From Scedosporium boydii (taxonomy: Eukaryota > Ascomycota > Sordariomycetes > Microascales > Microascaceae): 52,648 bases of DNA. Under the pieces are notes generated by a model, which was not told where the DNA came from, did no database searches, and saw only the letters and a list, made by a program, of their open reading frames with translations. How positions within the stretch are numbered: the stretch's first letter is position 1; each line of letters starts with the position of its first letter. The position numbers and the translations under genes were made by a program. Positions 36,466-46,087 of this stretch are shown piece after piece. The DNA lies in contig NJFT01000265.1 in the NCBI GenBank assembly GCA_002221725.1, positions 1-52,648 on the forward strand. Reading direction: 5' to 3'.

Positions 36466-37771
36466 ATTGAGAAATAACGGAAGACCTTTGATGTTAGTAT
36501 ATTTGAAGAAGGCTGTTCTAATTTTCCAAGGTCCGTCAGTTGTTGGTCGTGGTGATTTCGTCGATGGGGCAGAGGTGGGTTGATTGAGGCGGCGTCGTCC
36601 AACGATGAAGTAATCAGTCTCAGTTTTGATGCTTCAGCAATGTCCCGAGGAAATATTGGGTACATAGTACTTGTACACAGTGCAACCTCAGTCATGTGAT
36701 TTTGCTGAATAAGTCCCGACTCCACTCAAGACAACCGAAGTCCAAGTCCAAGACTCCAACACTGAAGTCTCCATGTCATTGAAGACGCGCGGTCGACTCT
36801 GGAGGCATTGCGCCGCTTCGCCGAGGTTTCAAAATCCGCCGAAAGCCCCGTCACAGCAGCACGTCTACTGCCTGCAGCCGACTACTTCTACAATAGGCTA
36901 AGCCAAAAGATGTTGCGATGTAGGGGAGGTGCAAGAAAGTGGGGTCGATCTATATTATGGAAGCGGAGAGGGATAGCGAGGACGTTGACGGCAATGGCGA
37001 TGAAGGAGAAGACGATGTTGTAACAGCCGACTTCAAGCTCAGAAGGTTCCAAGACAATCCCTTTAGCCCAGCCTTCAACGCCATATGCAGCGAGACCCTC
37101 GAGCCAAAGTTCAGAAATTCCCCCAGGGGGCGGAGACGGCAAAACTTGAAGGAGAGAGAAAACTAGAAGTGTATATCGTCACACAATGATGGCGCCGTCG
37201 GCCTGGTGCGTCGTCGAGACTCCAGAAGGTGAAGTCTACACCGAAGATCATTCTCCAAGTGGGCAGGCACTAAAAAAACAAGACGTAGTAAACCAATAGT
37301 TCGTGTATTAGTAGGGAGAGCAATATGAAAGTCTGAAGCATATTGCTTTTACCTCCATAGCACTTTGCGCGATCGCACAGCACATCAGATAACTTCCCCT
37401 TCTGGTTCAACTTGTGCTCCTCGCTCTTAGTTTTCTTCTCCAGATATTTCATCTCAACGGTTTATATACATCTTTCCCTAGACAAGGATGCCATTCCCCA
37501 TCTCCAATGTTCAGTATCCTATCCAGCACTCTAGCTGCAGTAACACTTTAGCCACCTGGGGCCCTTGGGGTATCTCAGCAAAAACACGAGGTCAGGCTAT
37601 TCTATTACACTAGAAAGCAACCCACTTTTTGACTGAGTGGCGTGTTGTGGAGTGGCTTCTCACCTTGTAGAAAGCTTTGACGAGATCTAAGCATCTTAGT
37701 AGCAAATAGAGAAGTATAAAATAGTCGCTCTCCCCAGACCCCTCAGTTAAATAAAGATATTAAAATAACTA
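36466..37771. other. Intergenic: SPF30-like promoter and NLR 3' flank
   Basis: About 1.3 kb. At 36773 and 36959 (+) there are short frames. The second is acidic, then contains LRRFQDNPFSPAFNAICSE, and ends by 37166. They share no splice join I can defend and match nothing I know; they may be a decayed or very small gene. The part next to the NLR (37170-37770) is AT-rich and featureless. Confidence 0.4.
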
Positions 37772-40700
37772 TTATAAATCCTTAGGGAGAGGAACCCTCA
37801 AGGATACTTGCGCTTCTTGGACTTGGCTCCTCAATTGATCAAAAGGAACATTCCTACTTCCCTCTGGTATAATAATGCTGCAATTTCTACCCTCAACGTA
37901 CCATATTAAGTGATCCGAAAAACTTCTCCCTAACCAAATACTATATAAGATATTGAAAGATTGACTATCTGCGTTGAGAAGAAATGAACTAAATCTTTCA
38001 TCTGGTAAGGCTGACAGCGGACGCATGGCCTGTGCTGCCTGAAACCGGACATACCAGGTCGGATCTTTCAATAGTGGCAAGAGCCCTTGCAGGAGGACCT
38101 CAGGCAGGGCTGACTGCCTAGATAAGGCCTGTGCTGCCTCAGACCGGACATCTGGGTCGGGATCTTTCAATAGTGGCAAGAGCCCTTGCAGGACCTCAGG
38201 CAGGGCTGACTGCCTAGATAAGGCCCGTGCTGCCTTGGACCGGACATCTGGGTCGGGATCTTTCAATAGTGGCAAGAGCCCTTGCAGGACCTCAGGCAGG
38301 GCTGACTGCCCAGATAAGGCCCGTGCTGCCCCGGACCGGACATCTGGGTCGGGATCTTTCAATAGCGCCAAGAGCCCTTGCAGGACCTCAGGCAGGGCTG
38401 ACTGCCTAGATAAGGCCCGTGCTGCCTGGGACCGGACATACCCGTCAGGATATTTCAATAGTGCTAAGAGCCCTTGCAGGACCTCCTCTAGCAAATCTTC
38501 ACGAGGACGCTCAAATACTTCGAGTGCTGCTGTCTTCAAGCTTTCCGAAATGTTGTGTCCTAAACAGGAAGTTATATACCGCATAATGGTTGGTGAAATT
38601 TTTGGTCTTGCCACCAGCGCGCGTAGAATTTTCATTTGTATGTTCTCAGATTCATTCTGTAAGACATCCTCCAGGATTGGTTCCGGGAATTCCATCTCGG
38701 CTGCTAATTGTGAATATTCTCGCTCGTTGAATTCAAAGTTGCATTCAAACAAGAGCCACTGCTTTAATTGAGCTTCTAGATCCTCTCGAAGCCGGTTAAA
38801 ATTTGAGGTCTCCTGCGACGGAACCACCTCGCTCAGGCAGTGCATGACTAGCCGTTGGTGCACTGGACCCAAGATGTCGCGCGGCTGGCCCTCGATCGTG
38901 CAGAAAAAGTGGTAGAGTTGAGCATCACCGCCATCGGCTTGAAGCAAGCCGGCGACAAAACGCCAAAAAATGTCGTAGCGTGCGTTGTATTTCTCCTTCT
39001 GTAGGAATTCTTCAGCATTGGTCTCTGGGGCGGCTTTAGCCATGGTTCCCCCTTGTCTACTGCTGAGTTTTAGACAGGTGAGCTGCTCTCCAGATGTCCA
39101 CTGCCGTACAAAATACCGTGCTGCAAAATATTCTTGGAACGTCAAGTGTAGGAAATGATAATTTCGGCTGCTATGTTTAGTTGATGGATCTGATGTTCGC
39201 AGGAAAGAGAGGTGTGCGAGAGTCTTATCGACTAAGAAAGGCGTCTCGAGGGGTCTAAAATGCTTAGCTATATCCCTCCGATGCCTTGCCTCGAAGTCTA
39301 TTACATCGTTATGCAGTCCAGTAAAGGCAAGGCCCTCAAGAAAATAAATCTCATCCTTGACGAGGTCTTCAATCTCGGACGGATCAGAATCCTGGATATG
39401 AGAACAGGTCACTGGCTCCCCATTATTATTCTTCTTCAATCGCAAGACGTCCTTCTTCCACAATCGATGCTCGATGGCTTCGTACAATTGGGTCATGGTC
39501 TCTGGTACTAGTTCGGAACCGGATCCTTCGCTCCAGGTGTAACACAGCGCGTCCAGCTGAATAGGGATCCGAACCAGATCTTGCATCAGCTGGTGGTGTT
39601 GGAGAAACGACTGGATGTCGCCGATAGTTCGTGAATCGGTATTGCCCGTGTCTGGGTCGGTGAAGGCCTTTTCAATATAGGCCTTTAGTTGGTCCGGGTA
39701 GAATCCAATGGTTTCCAATTCCAGGTCGACACGTATGTTGTCTGGAAGTCTTGCAGATGGCCGGGACGTAATGATGACGTTTGGTTGATTCAAAAGTTCT
39801 AGGAAAAATTTGAACTTATACTCATGGTACTCTAAGTCCTGGGCTACTTCATCGAGACCGTCGAGGACAAACAGAGTTCTACCACCCAATGCATGCCACA
39901 ATTGGCGGGGAAGACAGAGCTCATTATGTTTCGGATGTTGATAGAAATACTCGCGATGAAAGAGCTCTTCAAAGTTACACGGTTCGTTCTCTATTATTTT
40001 CAGATTCCGCAGAGGCACCCAGAGTATGCGGTCGAACACGTCGTTCCATGTGCCGCGCTTAAAATCATGGACCATCTTCTTGCACAGGGTAGTCTTGCCG
40101 ACTCCAGCTCGTCCTCGGATCAGGATTCTTCTTGGTTGTGTAGTATGGCCGTCGCGACCTTTGCGTGGGTTGAAGAGGGTCGGTAGCTCGACCTGGATGT
40201 TCTTGTCTGGTGTCTCGGTCTTCAGTCGAGTGCAGAGTGAAAATGGTGAGGACTGAGGCGGTGTATCTCTATTTTCCGATCCTTTTTCGGAGCAGGCCGT
40301 ATCACGGCCAGGCTGCTCCACAATGGCGAGATTGATGTAGCACTGATCCATTGATAGCTGCTCACCTGAGAGCCGTTCGATCTTAAGCCTGTCCGGAGTA
40401 TAGTGTTTGTCGAGAATCCAGGTGTCCGCTTCGTCGAGGACTGAATTTGTACGAATACAACGCAGAATCATTTTAATCTTCCCGGTAACAGCACAGTACT
40501 CCTGATCGCCAGGGCCTGAGAATTTATTCATGAGGACATGGGTCCGGTCAAGGGCAATTGGGTCCAAGACGATATCGAGACGGGCAGAGCTACTATTGAC
40601 TAACTACAAAGATGTTAGAAACCTAGCTTATATCTCCAGAGCACTAACTTACGAGCTTTGGTTCCCTGAGCCTGTCTGCCAGCCAACGAGGCAACCCCTT

Positions 40701-41630
40701 TCGTAAAAGGTTGCTCTTCTTTTTCTCATAGAATATAGCTATCTGGCAGGCGTCGCGTTGCTGGTATTCGTACGTGAACTCCCCCACGAGCTCCTCGAGA
40801 AACTGGGTCGACTCCTTCACGCTGTCCAGCAGTTTGGTTACTGATCGTCCTGCGAGCGTAGCACAGCCTTCCATCAATGTAACCGCTACTCCAGCAATAT
40901 CTTGGAACGCGGTCCCCCTGAACGGCGTGGCAAGGAAAACAATCCCCTTAGTCGCTCTCCACAGAGAATGATAGTCGCTATTCTGCTTGGCGGCGATAAC
41001 CAGGGCCTGGATAAGGATAATACCACCGAGGCATGAGGCGATAAACAGGATCGGCCGATCTTTTTTCTCATGGCGTTCGGATTGTATACTCAACAGCAAG
41101 CCTCTGGCAAGCTCTTTGATTGTCATCTGGATTGTATCTTGGTTTACGAAAAGACTGGCTGGCCAGTCGCTGGTGAAAATTCGCGCCGGTCCCACCACTG
41201 CTGGCAGCATCCCCGGGTCCGTCAGCCAGTTGGCTTCGGATATACGGGAACTGTTGCCGTCCCTGGATCCATTGGGGTCTTGGGGTTTCCAGATCCATGT
41301 ATCAGGCGATTTCGTATCCAGGCCATGGATGGCGATGATGTCAATGTCTGTGCTCGTCTCGTCCGTCTCAGGGTGGACTTGACTAAGACGGACGCCTTTA
41401 CTGTCCTCCACTCGACACCGTCTGGCTGGCCTTGCCTGTGAAAGTCCGGCTGAATCCATTGCAGTCACTAGTTGAGCCCAGCATTCGCGGTCCCACAATG
41501 CAAGGGTCAGGAATTTTCTGCACGCGCCGTTCCTTGTCTGCGGATGCCGCAGCCTGAGATAATCACAGGCTGCTTCGTGGTGTCTGGGTGAGATGGCAGC
41601 TGGTGATGGATCAAAGAGGGTGTCTGACAT
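37772..41630 (-). CDS. NOD-like receptor: SesB-type alpha/beta hydrolase - NACHT - HEAT repeats
   Basis: Two exons, 41630-40653 and 40603-37772, give 1269 residues. The donor GTAAGT after the EPKL codons and the acceptor TTTGTAG join in phase to LVNSSSARLDIVLDPI. N-terminal hydrolase: DIIAIHGLDTKSPDTWIW, elbow LFIASCLGGIILIQAL (Cys200 where related proteins have Ser), GIVFLATPFRGTAF. NACHT NTPase: Walker A GRAGVGKTT near residue 490, Walker B TLFVLDGLDEV, sensor NVIITSRPSAR, and the winged-helix hallmark FLHLTFQEYFAARYF. C-terminal: five 32-residue HEAT-like repeats at about 1033-1193. Fungal NLRs of this architecture are inferred or shown receptors for heterokaryon incompatibility or microbe sensing. 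An ATG at 41774 is also in frame, but the extra 48 residues are Arg-rich and unlike the family, so MSDTLF is preferred. Confidence 0.9.
38003..38485 (-). repeat. Five 96-bp tandem repeats coding the NLR HEAT array
   Basis: Units: 38390-38485, 38294-38389, 38198-38293, 38102-38197 and 38003-38101 (the last 99 bp, one codon longer). Each codes for one 32-residue HEAT-like repeat running from EVLQGLL to SALP. The middle three copies are nearly identical in DNA. Amino-acid differences collect at a few sites: the loop after LLK, the residue between VRS and AA, and the residue after AA. Confidence 0.95.
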
Positions 41631-42172
41631 GAAACTACTTCTCGTGCGCGACGAAGTGTAGAATGCTTGGGCTCGAGACCTTGGAACTCTTGTCGACGAG
41701 GCTCTCATTGCGGGGTCTCGTTGGGTCAGGCGACGAAGCTGGGCCACGCAGCGCCACGCTGCATCTACATCCAATCATTTCCAAGCCTATCAGGTCAGGC
41801 CGCAACGTCCGTGGTCGCAGCCAAACCTTCCGCGCGACCGCAAATCGCGCAGGCTGAGGTGCGTGGGCGCGACCCGACGAAACCTCCTGGGCGCACACGA
41901 ACCCATCCAGCAAGACCCGTCAACGGCGTCAGGTCGCGTCAAGCACGAGGAACGACGTCTCTATGGCTGCTCCTGATAGCGTCAACACAAAACGACGGAA
42001 ACGGAGGACGGACGGGAAGGCAACAGAGTCCAGTCTCCATCTGTCGTTATGGGCTGGCCCGTCCGCTAACAGGTTCATTTTCCATGCGATTTTTGAAGGC
42101 GGAGGCTGAAAGTGCCGACACCTTCTCAATCCCACCTCGACCAGCTCCTTATTAGCCGTGCGTGCAGCCTTC
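41631..42172. promoter_or_regulatory. Divergent promoter between the NLR and DUF6601 genes
   Basis: Only 542 bp separate the two start codons, so the genes share one intergenic region and could be co-regulated. The sequence is GC-rich. I cannot name binding sites with confidence. Confidence 0.55.
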
Positions 42173-43251
42173 ATGGCTCAGCAAGGCCCCCTACTCTGGC
42201 CGGTAAGCTGGCAGCCGCAACGGCGTTCGAAAGTGTCTCTGTTTTTACGCTCTAACAACGTGCGCTCCAGCTCGCAACCCAGGTGCTTGGGAGCGGGAAC
42301 GGCACCGCGGATGCCTTGCCGGCTTCCTACCACTACTATGAGGGTGCTGGGAGGTGGAAGCGCCACATCGTCGGCAATCCGACTCACGACGTGGCGCACT
42401 TCCTAGAGACGGAACTGTCCCTCGGAGACCTGGGCCAGATGCGGAAGCATCTCTGGTTTGCCGGCTCACAGCGTTCCGCCACGCAACTGCACCTGCAGGT
42501 CGCCATGGGCCGGCGGATCGTCGTCGCCGACCAGATGGACCTGCACCTCCTCTGGGCTGGCGACGGGAGGCTCTTTCTCAAGCCCATTCCGAGCTTTCTC
42601 CTCGATCCCGGCTTTTGGTGGAGCCACCTGAAGTGTCCCGATGGCTGTGCGTGCCGAGATCCTCTGTCGGCCTCGTGCCGGGCGGACCCACGGAGAGTCG
42701 CCCTGGGCTTCCTCTACACATACGCCTGTCTCGTATCGTCGGAGACCGACTTCTTCGTGGCCAACGAAACGCGCCTCCTGCCTCGCAAGGCAGACAACTC
42801 GACCATCGAATGGGCAGAGTGGAAGGAGCTAGCCAGGGAGCTCCTCGAAAAGCACGACCCCAACAGCATCCACCCGCGATTCCTGCGCGCTGAGCTCCGC
42901 CTGAGCCGCATCAACACCATCCACCGCCTCACCCGCCTCCCACCCTTCAACCCGTACCTCCGCAACAAGAATAGCTACAGCAGCCTTTTCCGTGACAACC
43001 TCGCCTGGATGGCCGCCACCGCCGTCTTCATCGCCTTGGTGCTGACCGCGATGCAGGTCGGCCTCGCCACGGAACGGCTGCAGGCAGACGCCGCCTTCCA
43101 GCGAGCGTCGTATGGTTTCACCGCCTTTGCCATTCTAGCGCCCATGTGCGCGTTAGGCCTGGTGATCCTGGGGGCGCTATTTAATCTCGTCCAGGACCTG
43201 CCGTTGCTTCTTGGGGATCTGATGGCGCAACCGCAGGCACTACCAGCCTAG
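42173..43251 (+). CDS. DUF6601 family membrane protein
   Basis: Two exons, 42173-42202 and 42271-43251, give 336 residues. The intron has a GTAAGC donor, a CTAAC branch point and a CTCCAG acceptor; it joins MAQQGPLLWP to LATQVLGSG in phase. Landmarks of the family: SYHYYEGAGRWKRHIVG, VAHFLETELSLGDL, KHLWFAGSQRSATQLHLQV, GRRIVVADQMDLHLLW, LKPIPSFLLDPGFW, LGFLYTYACLVSSETDF and ELRLSRINTIHRL. Near the C-terminus are two predicted membrane helices: WMAATAVFIALVLTAMQVGL and an aliphatic segment centred on AILAPMCALGLVILGALF. Function is not established. It is divergent from the NLR gene. The DUF number is recalled from the sequence pattern and should be confirmed. Confidence 0.82.
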
Positions 43252-44896
43252 GTCTAAAGCCGGCTCTAGAATTCTCACACCCTGAAGACTAGAAGTGGAC
43301 TCGATCCGGAAATATAATCTGAGGATACAACTGCCGACGCACATAGCCATCTATCTCAGTCTAACACTCATATACCCTCAAGCGATACCGGGGTCCCTTC
43401 GATTAGTAGTCGAGATAAGACGACCAGTAATCTAGAGGAGACATCGATATTTACTCTGTAGTTAAAGTAAAGGCGAGTTCGAACGTGCGTTTAGTCTCAC
43501 CTGAGGGGTTTTGGGATTTAACTTGTTTTATCTCACCAGATGGGGATTTGGATGCTGCTGTAAAATGCGGGCTCGTTTCGTTTTCTAGCTAGCTATATTT
43601 ACTCCAACACCCCATATCCTGACGTGTATTATTCGTTTGTACAAGAGGTCTTAATGTGAGATGCTATTAAAGGAATCCGTAGTGGCTAGCTCGTTTCTTT
43701 CGACTTCCTGTAGTTCTCATAACGCTCTCATTCTTCGTCCGTTCAATACCAGGTTCTACTATAGCACATGTAGGCAAAGCTCCAGAGCTTTTCGCAGTGC
43801 TTAAAGAGGAGCATCTAGTCCCTCTCACTGCAGAGTTCTGGCCAGCGACGCCATCATTGAGTGAGCTCTCTAAGGGTGACTTAAGTACAAGGATTTGTGA
43901 GCTTGTATAGAGATTCAGGCACTGGGTAATCACTAGAGATGCCTCCTTGCCACCTCCCTAATGTAGATGAACAGCTACTTGGACAGAGTCACACCTCTGA
44001 ACGGGGTCAAACTATCCCTAGGTGCCTTATGGAGAGTAGATAATAGGTAAGCTCGTTGCCCCAATTCAGCTGGGGCTGCGGAGCCAACTGATTGCTATCC
44101 CCTCTATATTGATTAAGAGAAAAAAGGGGAAAAAGGGAAAAGGGGGGGCTTACTGGTGTCCCATTTCCTATCAGAAACTCGGGTAACGTTCCAGTGATGA
44201 TCGTTTAGGGGGTCGACGGGGGCCAACCGACTAGAACGTGAACGCACTCCTGACGATTGGGGATCTGACGAGGGGGCCAATCGGTCCGAAGGTATACCAG
44301 TAAGCCTTGGGAGGTCTGAAGCGCTTAAAGATAGCACTGCCTGCGCCCCCAGAAGTCGGGCCAGTGCCAAGATTAGACTTCTGCAAGCTGTCCGCCTTCA
44401 TACAATCAACCATCTCGCTCGAGGAACTATAGCTGTCGTCTGATATGAACTCAGACACTTTGGCTATACCTTCTCAGTTTCTATGCTCCCTCAAACTTCC
44501 ACACCTACAGACTCTGGTCTTGAACGGTGTGACAGTCGCTGCATCTGCTCTACTTACGCTACTCGAGAGGCACGCAGCCACTCTGAAGAGCATTCAGCTC
44601 TCTTACATCGTTCCCCAGCGCGGTTTTTAGAAAGATCTCTGCTTGAGAATAAGGGATACTTTGACCTTGGAGTCTAGTTGCATCAATGGATTATACTATT
44701 ATGATGAAATTGTAGATATTGATCATGGTGTAGTAGAACTAGTGGTGTCCGAGGTTCAATTCTGCAAAATCTTAAAAGACTTTATTTAACAAAAGACAGA
44801 CATGAATCTATTTAACTGACGAAGACATGTCATGAGCCAACCTTTGTGTAGGCCCAAAGCGGCGTGATCCTGCAATGCAGTTGCCCACAGCTGGCA
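43252..44896. other. Intergenic with gene relics
   Basis: AT-richer DNA between the DUF6601 gene and the retroelement. It contains the LRR-like relic listed separately at 44445-44630, and a short frame around 43667-43933 (-) with no recognisable product. Otherwise nothing is seen. Confidence 0.45.
44445..44630 (+). pseudogene. Relic of an F-box/LRR-like fungal gene
   Basis: A 61-codon frame reads LPHLQTLVLNGVTVAASALL followed by TLLERHAATLKSIQLSYIV. This looks like two leucine-rich strands with the LxxLxLxxV and LLxRHxxTLKxLxL spacing seen in the C-terminal half of fungal F-box-type proteins. No upstream F-box or full repeat array is present, and stops surround it. It is probably a gene fragment; with only two repeats the family call is tentative. 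Confidence 0.4.
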
Positions 44897-44901
44897 CGCT
44901 G
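44897..44901. repeat. Target site duplication, left copy
   Basis: CGCTG directly before the left LTR is identical to the five bases directly after the right LTR (52406-52410), as expected for Ty3/gypsy integration. Confidence 0.95.
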
Positions 44902-45339
44902 TGTTACAATCCTAACACTGCAGGTTTCGGCTGATCAATGGGATAGGAAGGTGCTGGGATAGCAGGGGCCTGTTTAGGGATAAGCGAGGCGATCGAGCAG
45001 TATTCACAATGATAAGTGCTGAGAGTGCGTATACAAGTGTAGGGTGTAGATGTTACTTGCATTGACTACTGAAGAGTCTGGAAGATAACTAGACTAGTGG
45101 GAGACATCGTAGCTTTATATAGACACTTCTTCCATCCGTCTTCAGTTCCTTATCGTAGTCGATCGAGTCCTTGCTCGATCGCCCAGTCGATCCTTGGTTC
45201 GACCGGCCGGTCGGTCGGATGGTCGTCCGACCGACTCGTCGGACGTCATGCCGCCCGATTCCATGACTAAGCTGTTTCAATTCTGCCGTCCTGGCTCACC
45301 GCCCGGCTCACGTGATGTAGCCGCGGCCAGCTCATGACA
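44902..45339 (-). repeat. 3' LTR (left copy)
   Basis: 438 bp with TG...CA ends (TGTTACAATCC to CATGACA on the plus strand). It differs from the right LTR at two positions that I can find, both transitions of the CpA/TpA kind. It contains a perfect 10-bp inverted repeat with a 6-nt loop at 45210-45235 and, in sense orientation, TATATAAAG at about 45114-45121. Confidence 0.97.
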
Positions 45340-45342
45340 CGA

Positions 45343-45357
45343 TTTCCCCTCTCCCTT
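45343..45357 (-). other. Polypurine tract
   Basis: On the sense (minus) strand the 15 bases AAGGGAGAGGGGAAA lie three bases before the 3' LTR. This is the usual primer site for plus-strand DNA synthesis in LTR elements. Confidence 0.85.
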
Positions 45358-45445
45358 GGTCTTTGTCCCTAAAGACCCGTTGGTTCCTCGTATAGCTTCC
45401 TTCTTTTCTCTTTTCGCTTGTAAGTTCTCCCTTACTTTTCTGATC

Positions 45446-46087
45446 ATGCCTAACCGTGTCTCCAAATCCCGCTCGGGGGTTGTGACTTTTCGGATCAATC
45501 GCGATCGTCTTGCTTGGGCCGTAGATAACATTCTTTCCAAGCAGTATCCTTTTAAGATGCCCAAGTGCACTTCTTGTTTCAACGCGAAAACTCCTCAGGA
45601 CTGCGTAGTTCGTGAGGGGCAGTCTCGGTGCAATAGCTGCATTCGCCTTAAATATCCAAACTGTAACGCCGGGGGCATTACAGATTCAGCCTGTGAGTCC
45701 CGTCCTTCCTCGGGTTCTTCGTTGCTAGTACTGACCTCCTTAGTTGATCGCCTGGAACGGGAACAAGCCTGTTTAGAGCGCGAAAAACAGAAGGCAGAGG
45801 AGGAGGTGGAGAAGGCCCTAGAAGCCTTTCAGGCCGCCTCTTCCAAGGTTCGTCGCCTGCGCAGGGAGGAGGAGCTCCACAGGAGGAGAGCCCTGGAAAT
45901 TGTCAGGTTGGGGATGGAGCAGGTAGCTGAGGAGGACGCCACGGAGAACGCCGCTTCCTCCGTCCCTGAGCTAGAGATTGATTGGAGCTTGCCGATGGAT
46001 CCGTCACTGCTGGATCCCTCGGCTTTGTTGGGTTCCTCTGGTGGTAGTCCGCAAGGAGTCGCGGGCTCCCCGTCAAATGTTCGATAG
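45446..46087 (+). CDS. Antisense ORF in the retroelement: Zn2Cys6-like cysteine array plus coiled coil
   Basis: 213 residues, opposite in direction to gag-pol, starting 106 bp after the left LTR. Its last 185 bp overlap the end of pol tail to tail. It starts MPNRVSKSRSGVVTF. Around residues 48-80 six cysteines are spaced C-x2-C-x8-C-x8-C-x2-C-x7-C (CTSCFNAKTPQDC, CNSCIRLKYPNC), close to the fungal Zn2Cys6 cluster (C-x2-C-x6-C-x5-12-C-x2-C-x6-8-C). A charged segment follows that should form a coiled coil (LVDRLEREQACLEREKQKAE to about residue 160), then an acidic Ser/Pro-rich tail (LEIDWSLPMDPSLLDPSALL) like an activation domain. The leader is C/T-rich as in fungal genes. The frame has no stop, unlike much of gag-pol. 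Whether it is expressed is unknown; it could be an accident of the opposite coding strand only in the overlap, since most lies outside pol. Confidence 0.65.
   Translation: MPNRVSKSRSGVVTFRINRDRLAWAVDNILSKQYPFKMPKCTSCFNAKTPQDCVVREGQSRCNSCIRLKYPNCNAGGITDSACESRPSSGSSLLVLTSLVDRLEREQACLEREKQKAEEEVEKALEAFQAASSKVRRLRREEELHRRRALEIVRLGMEQVAEEDATENAASSVPELEIDWSLPMDPSLLDPSALLGSSGGSPQGVAGSPSNVR

Noticed and set aside
38227..38771. Plus-strand frames with repeated units
   Set aside because: They are the opposite strand of the NLR HEAT repeats and NACHT C-terminal part; the minus-strand gene explains them.
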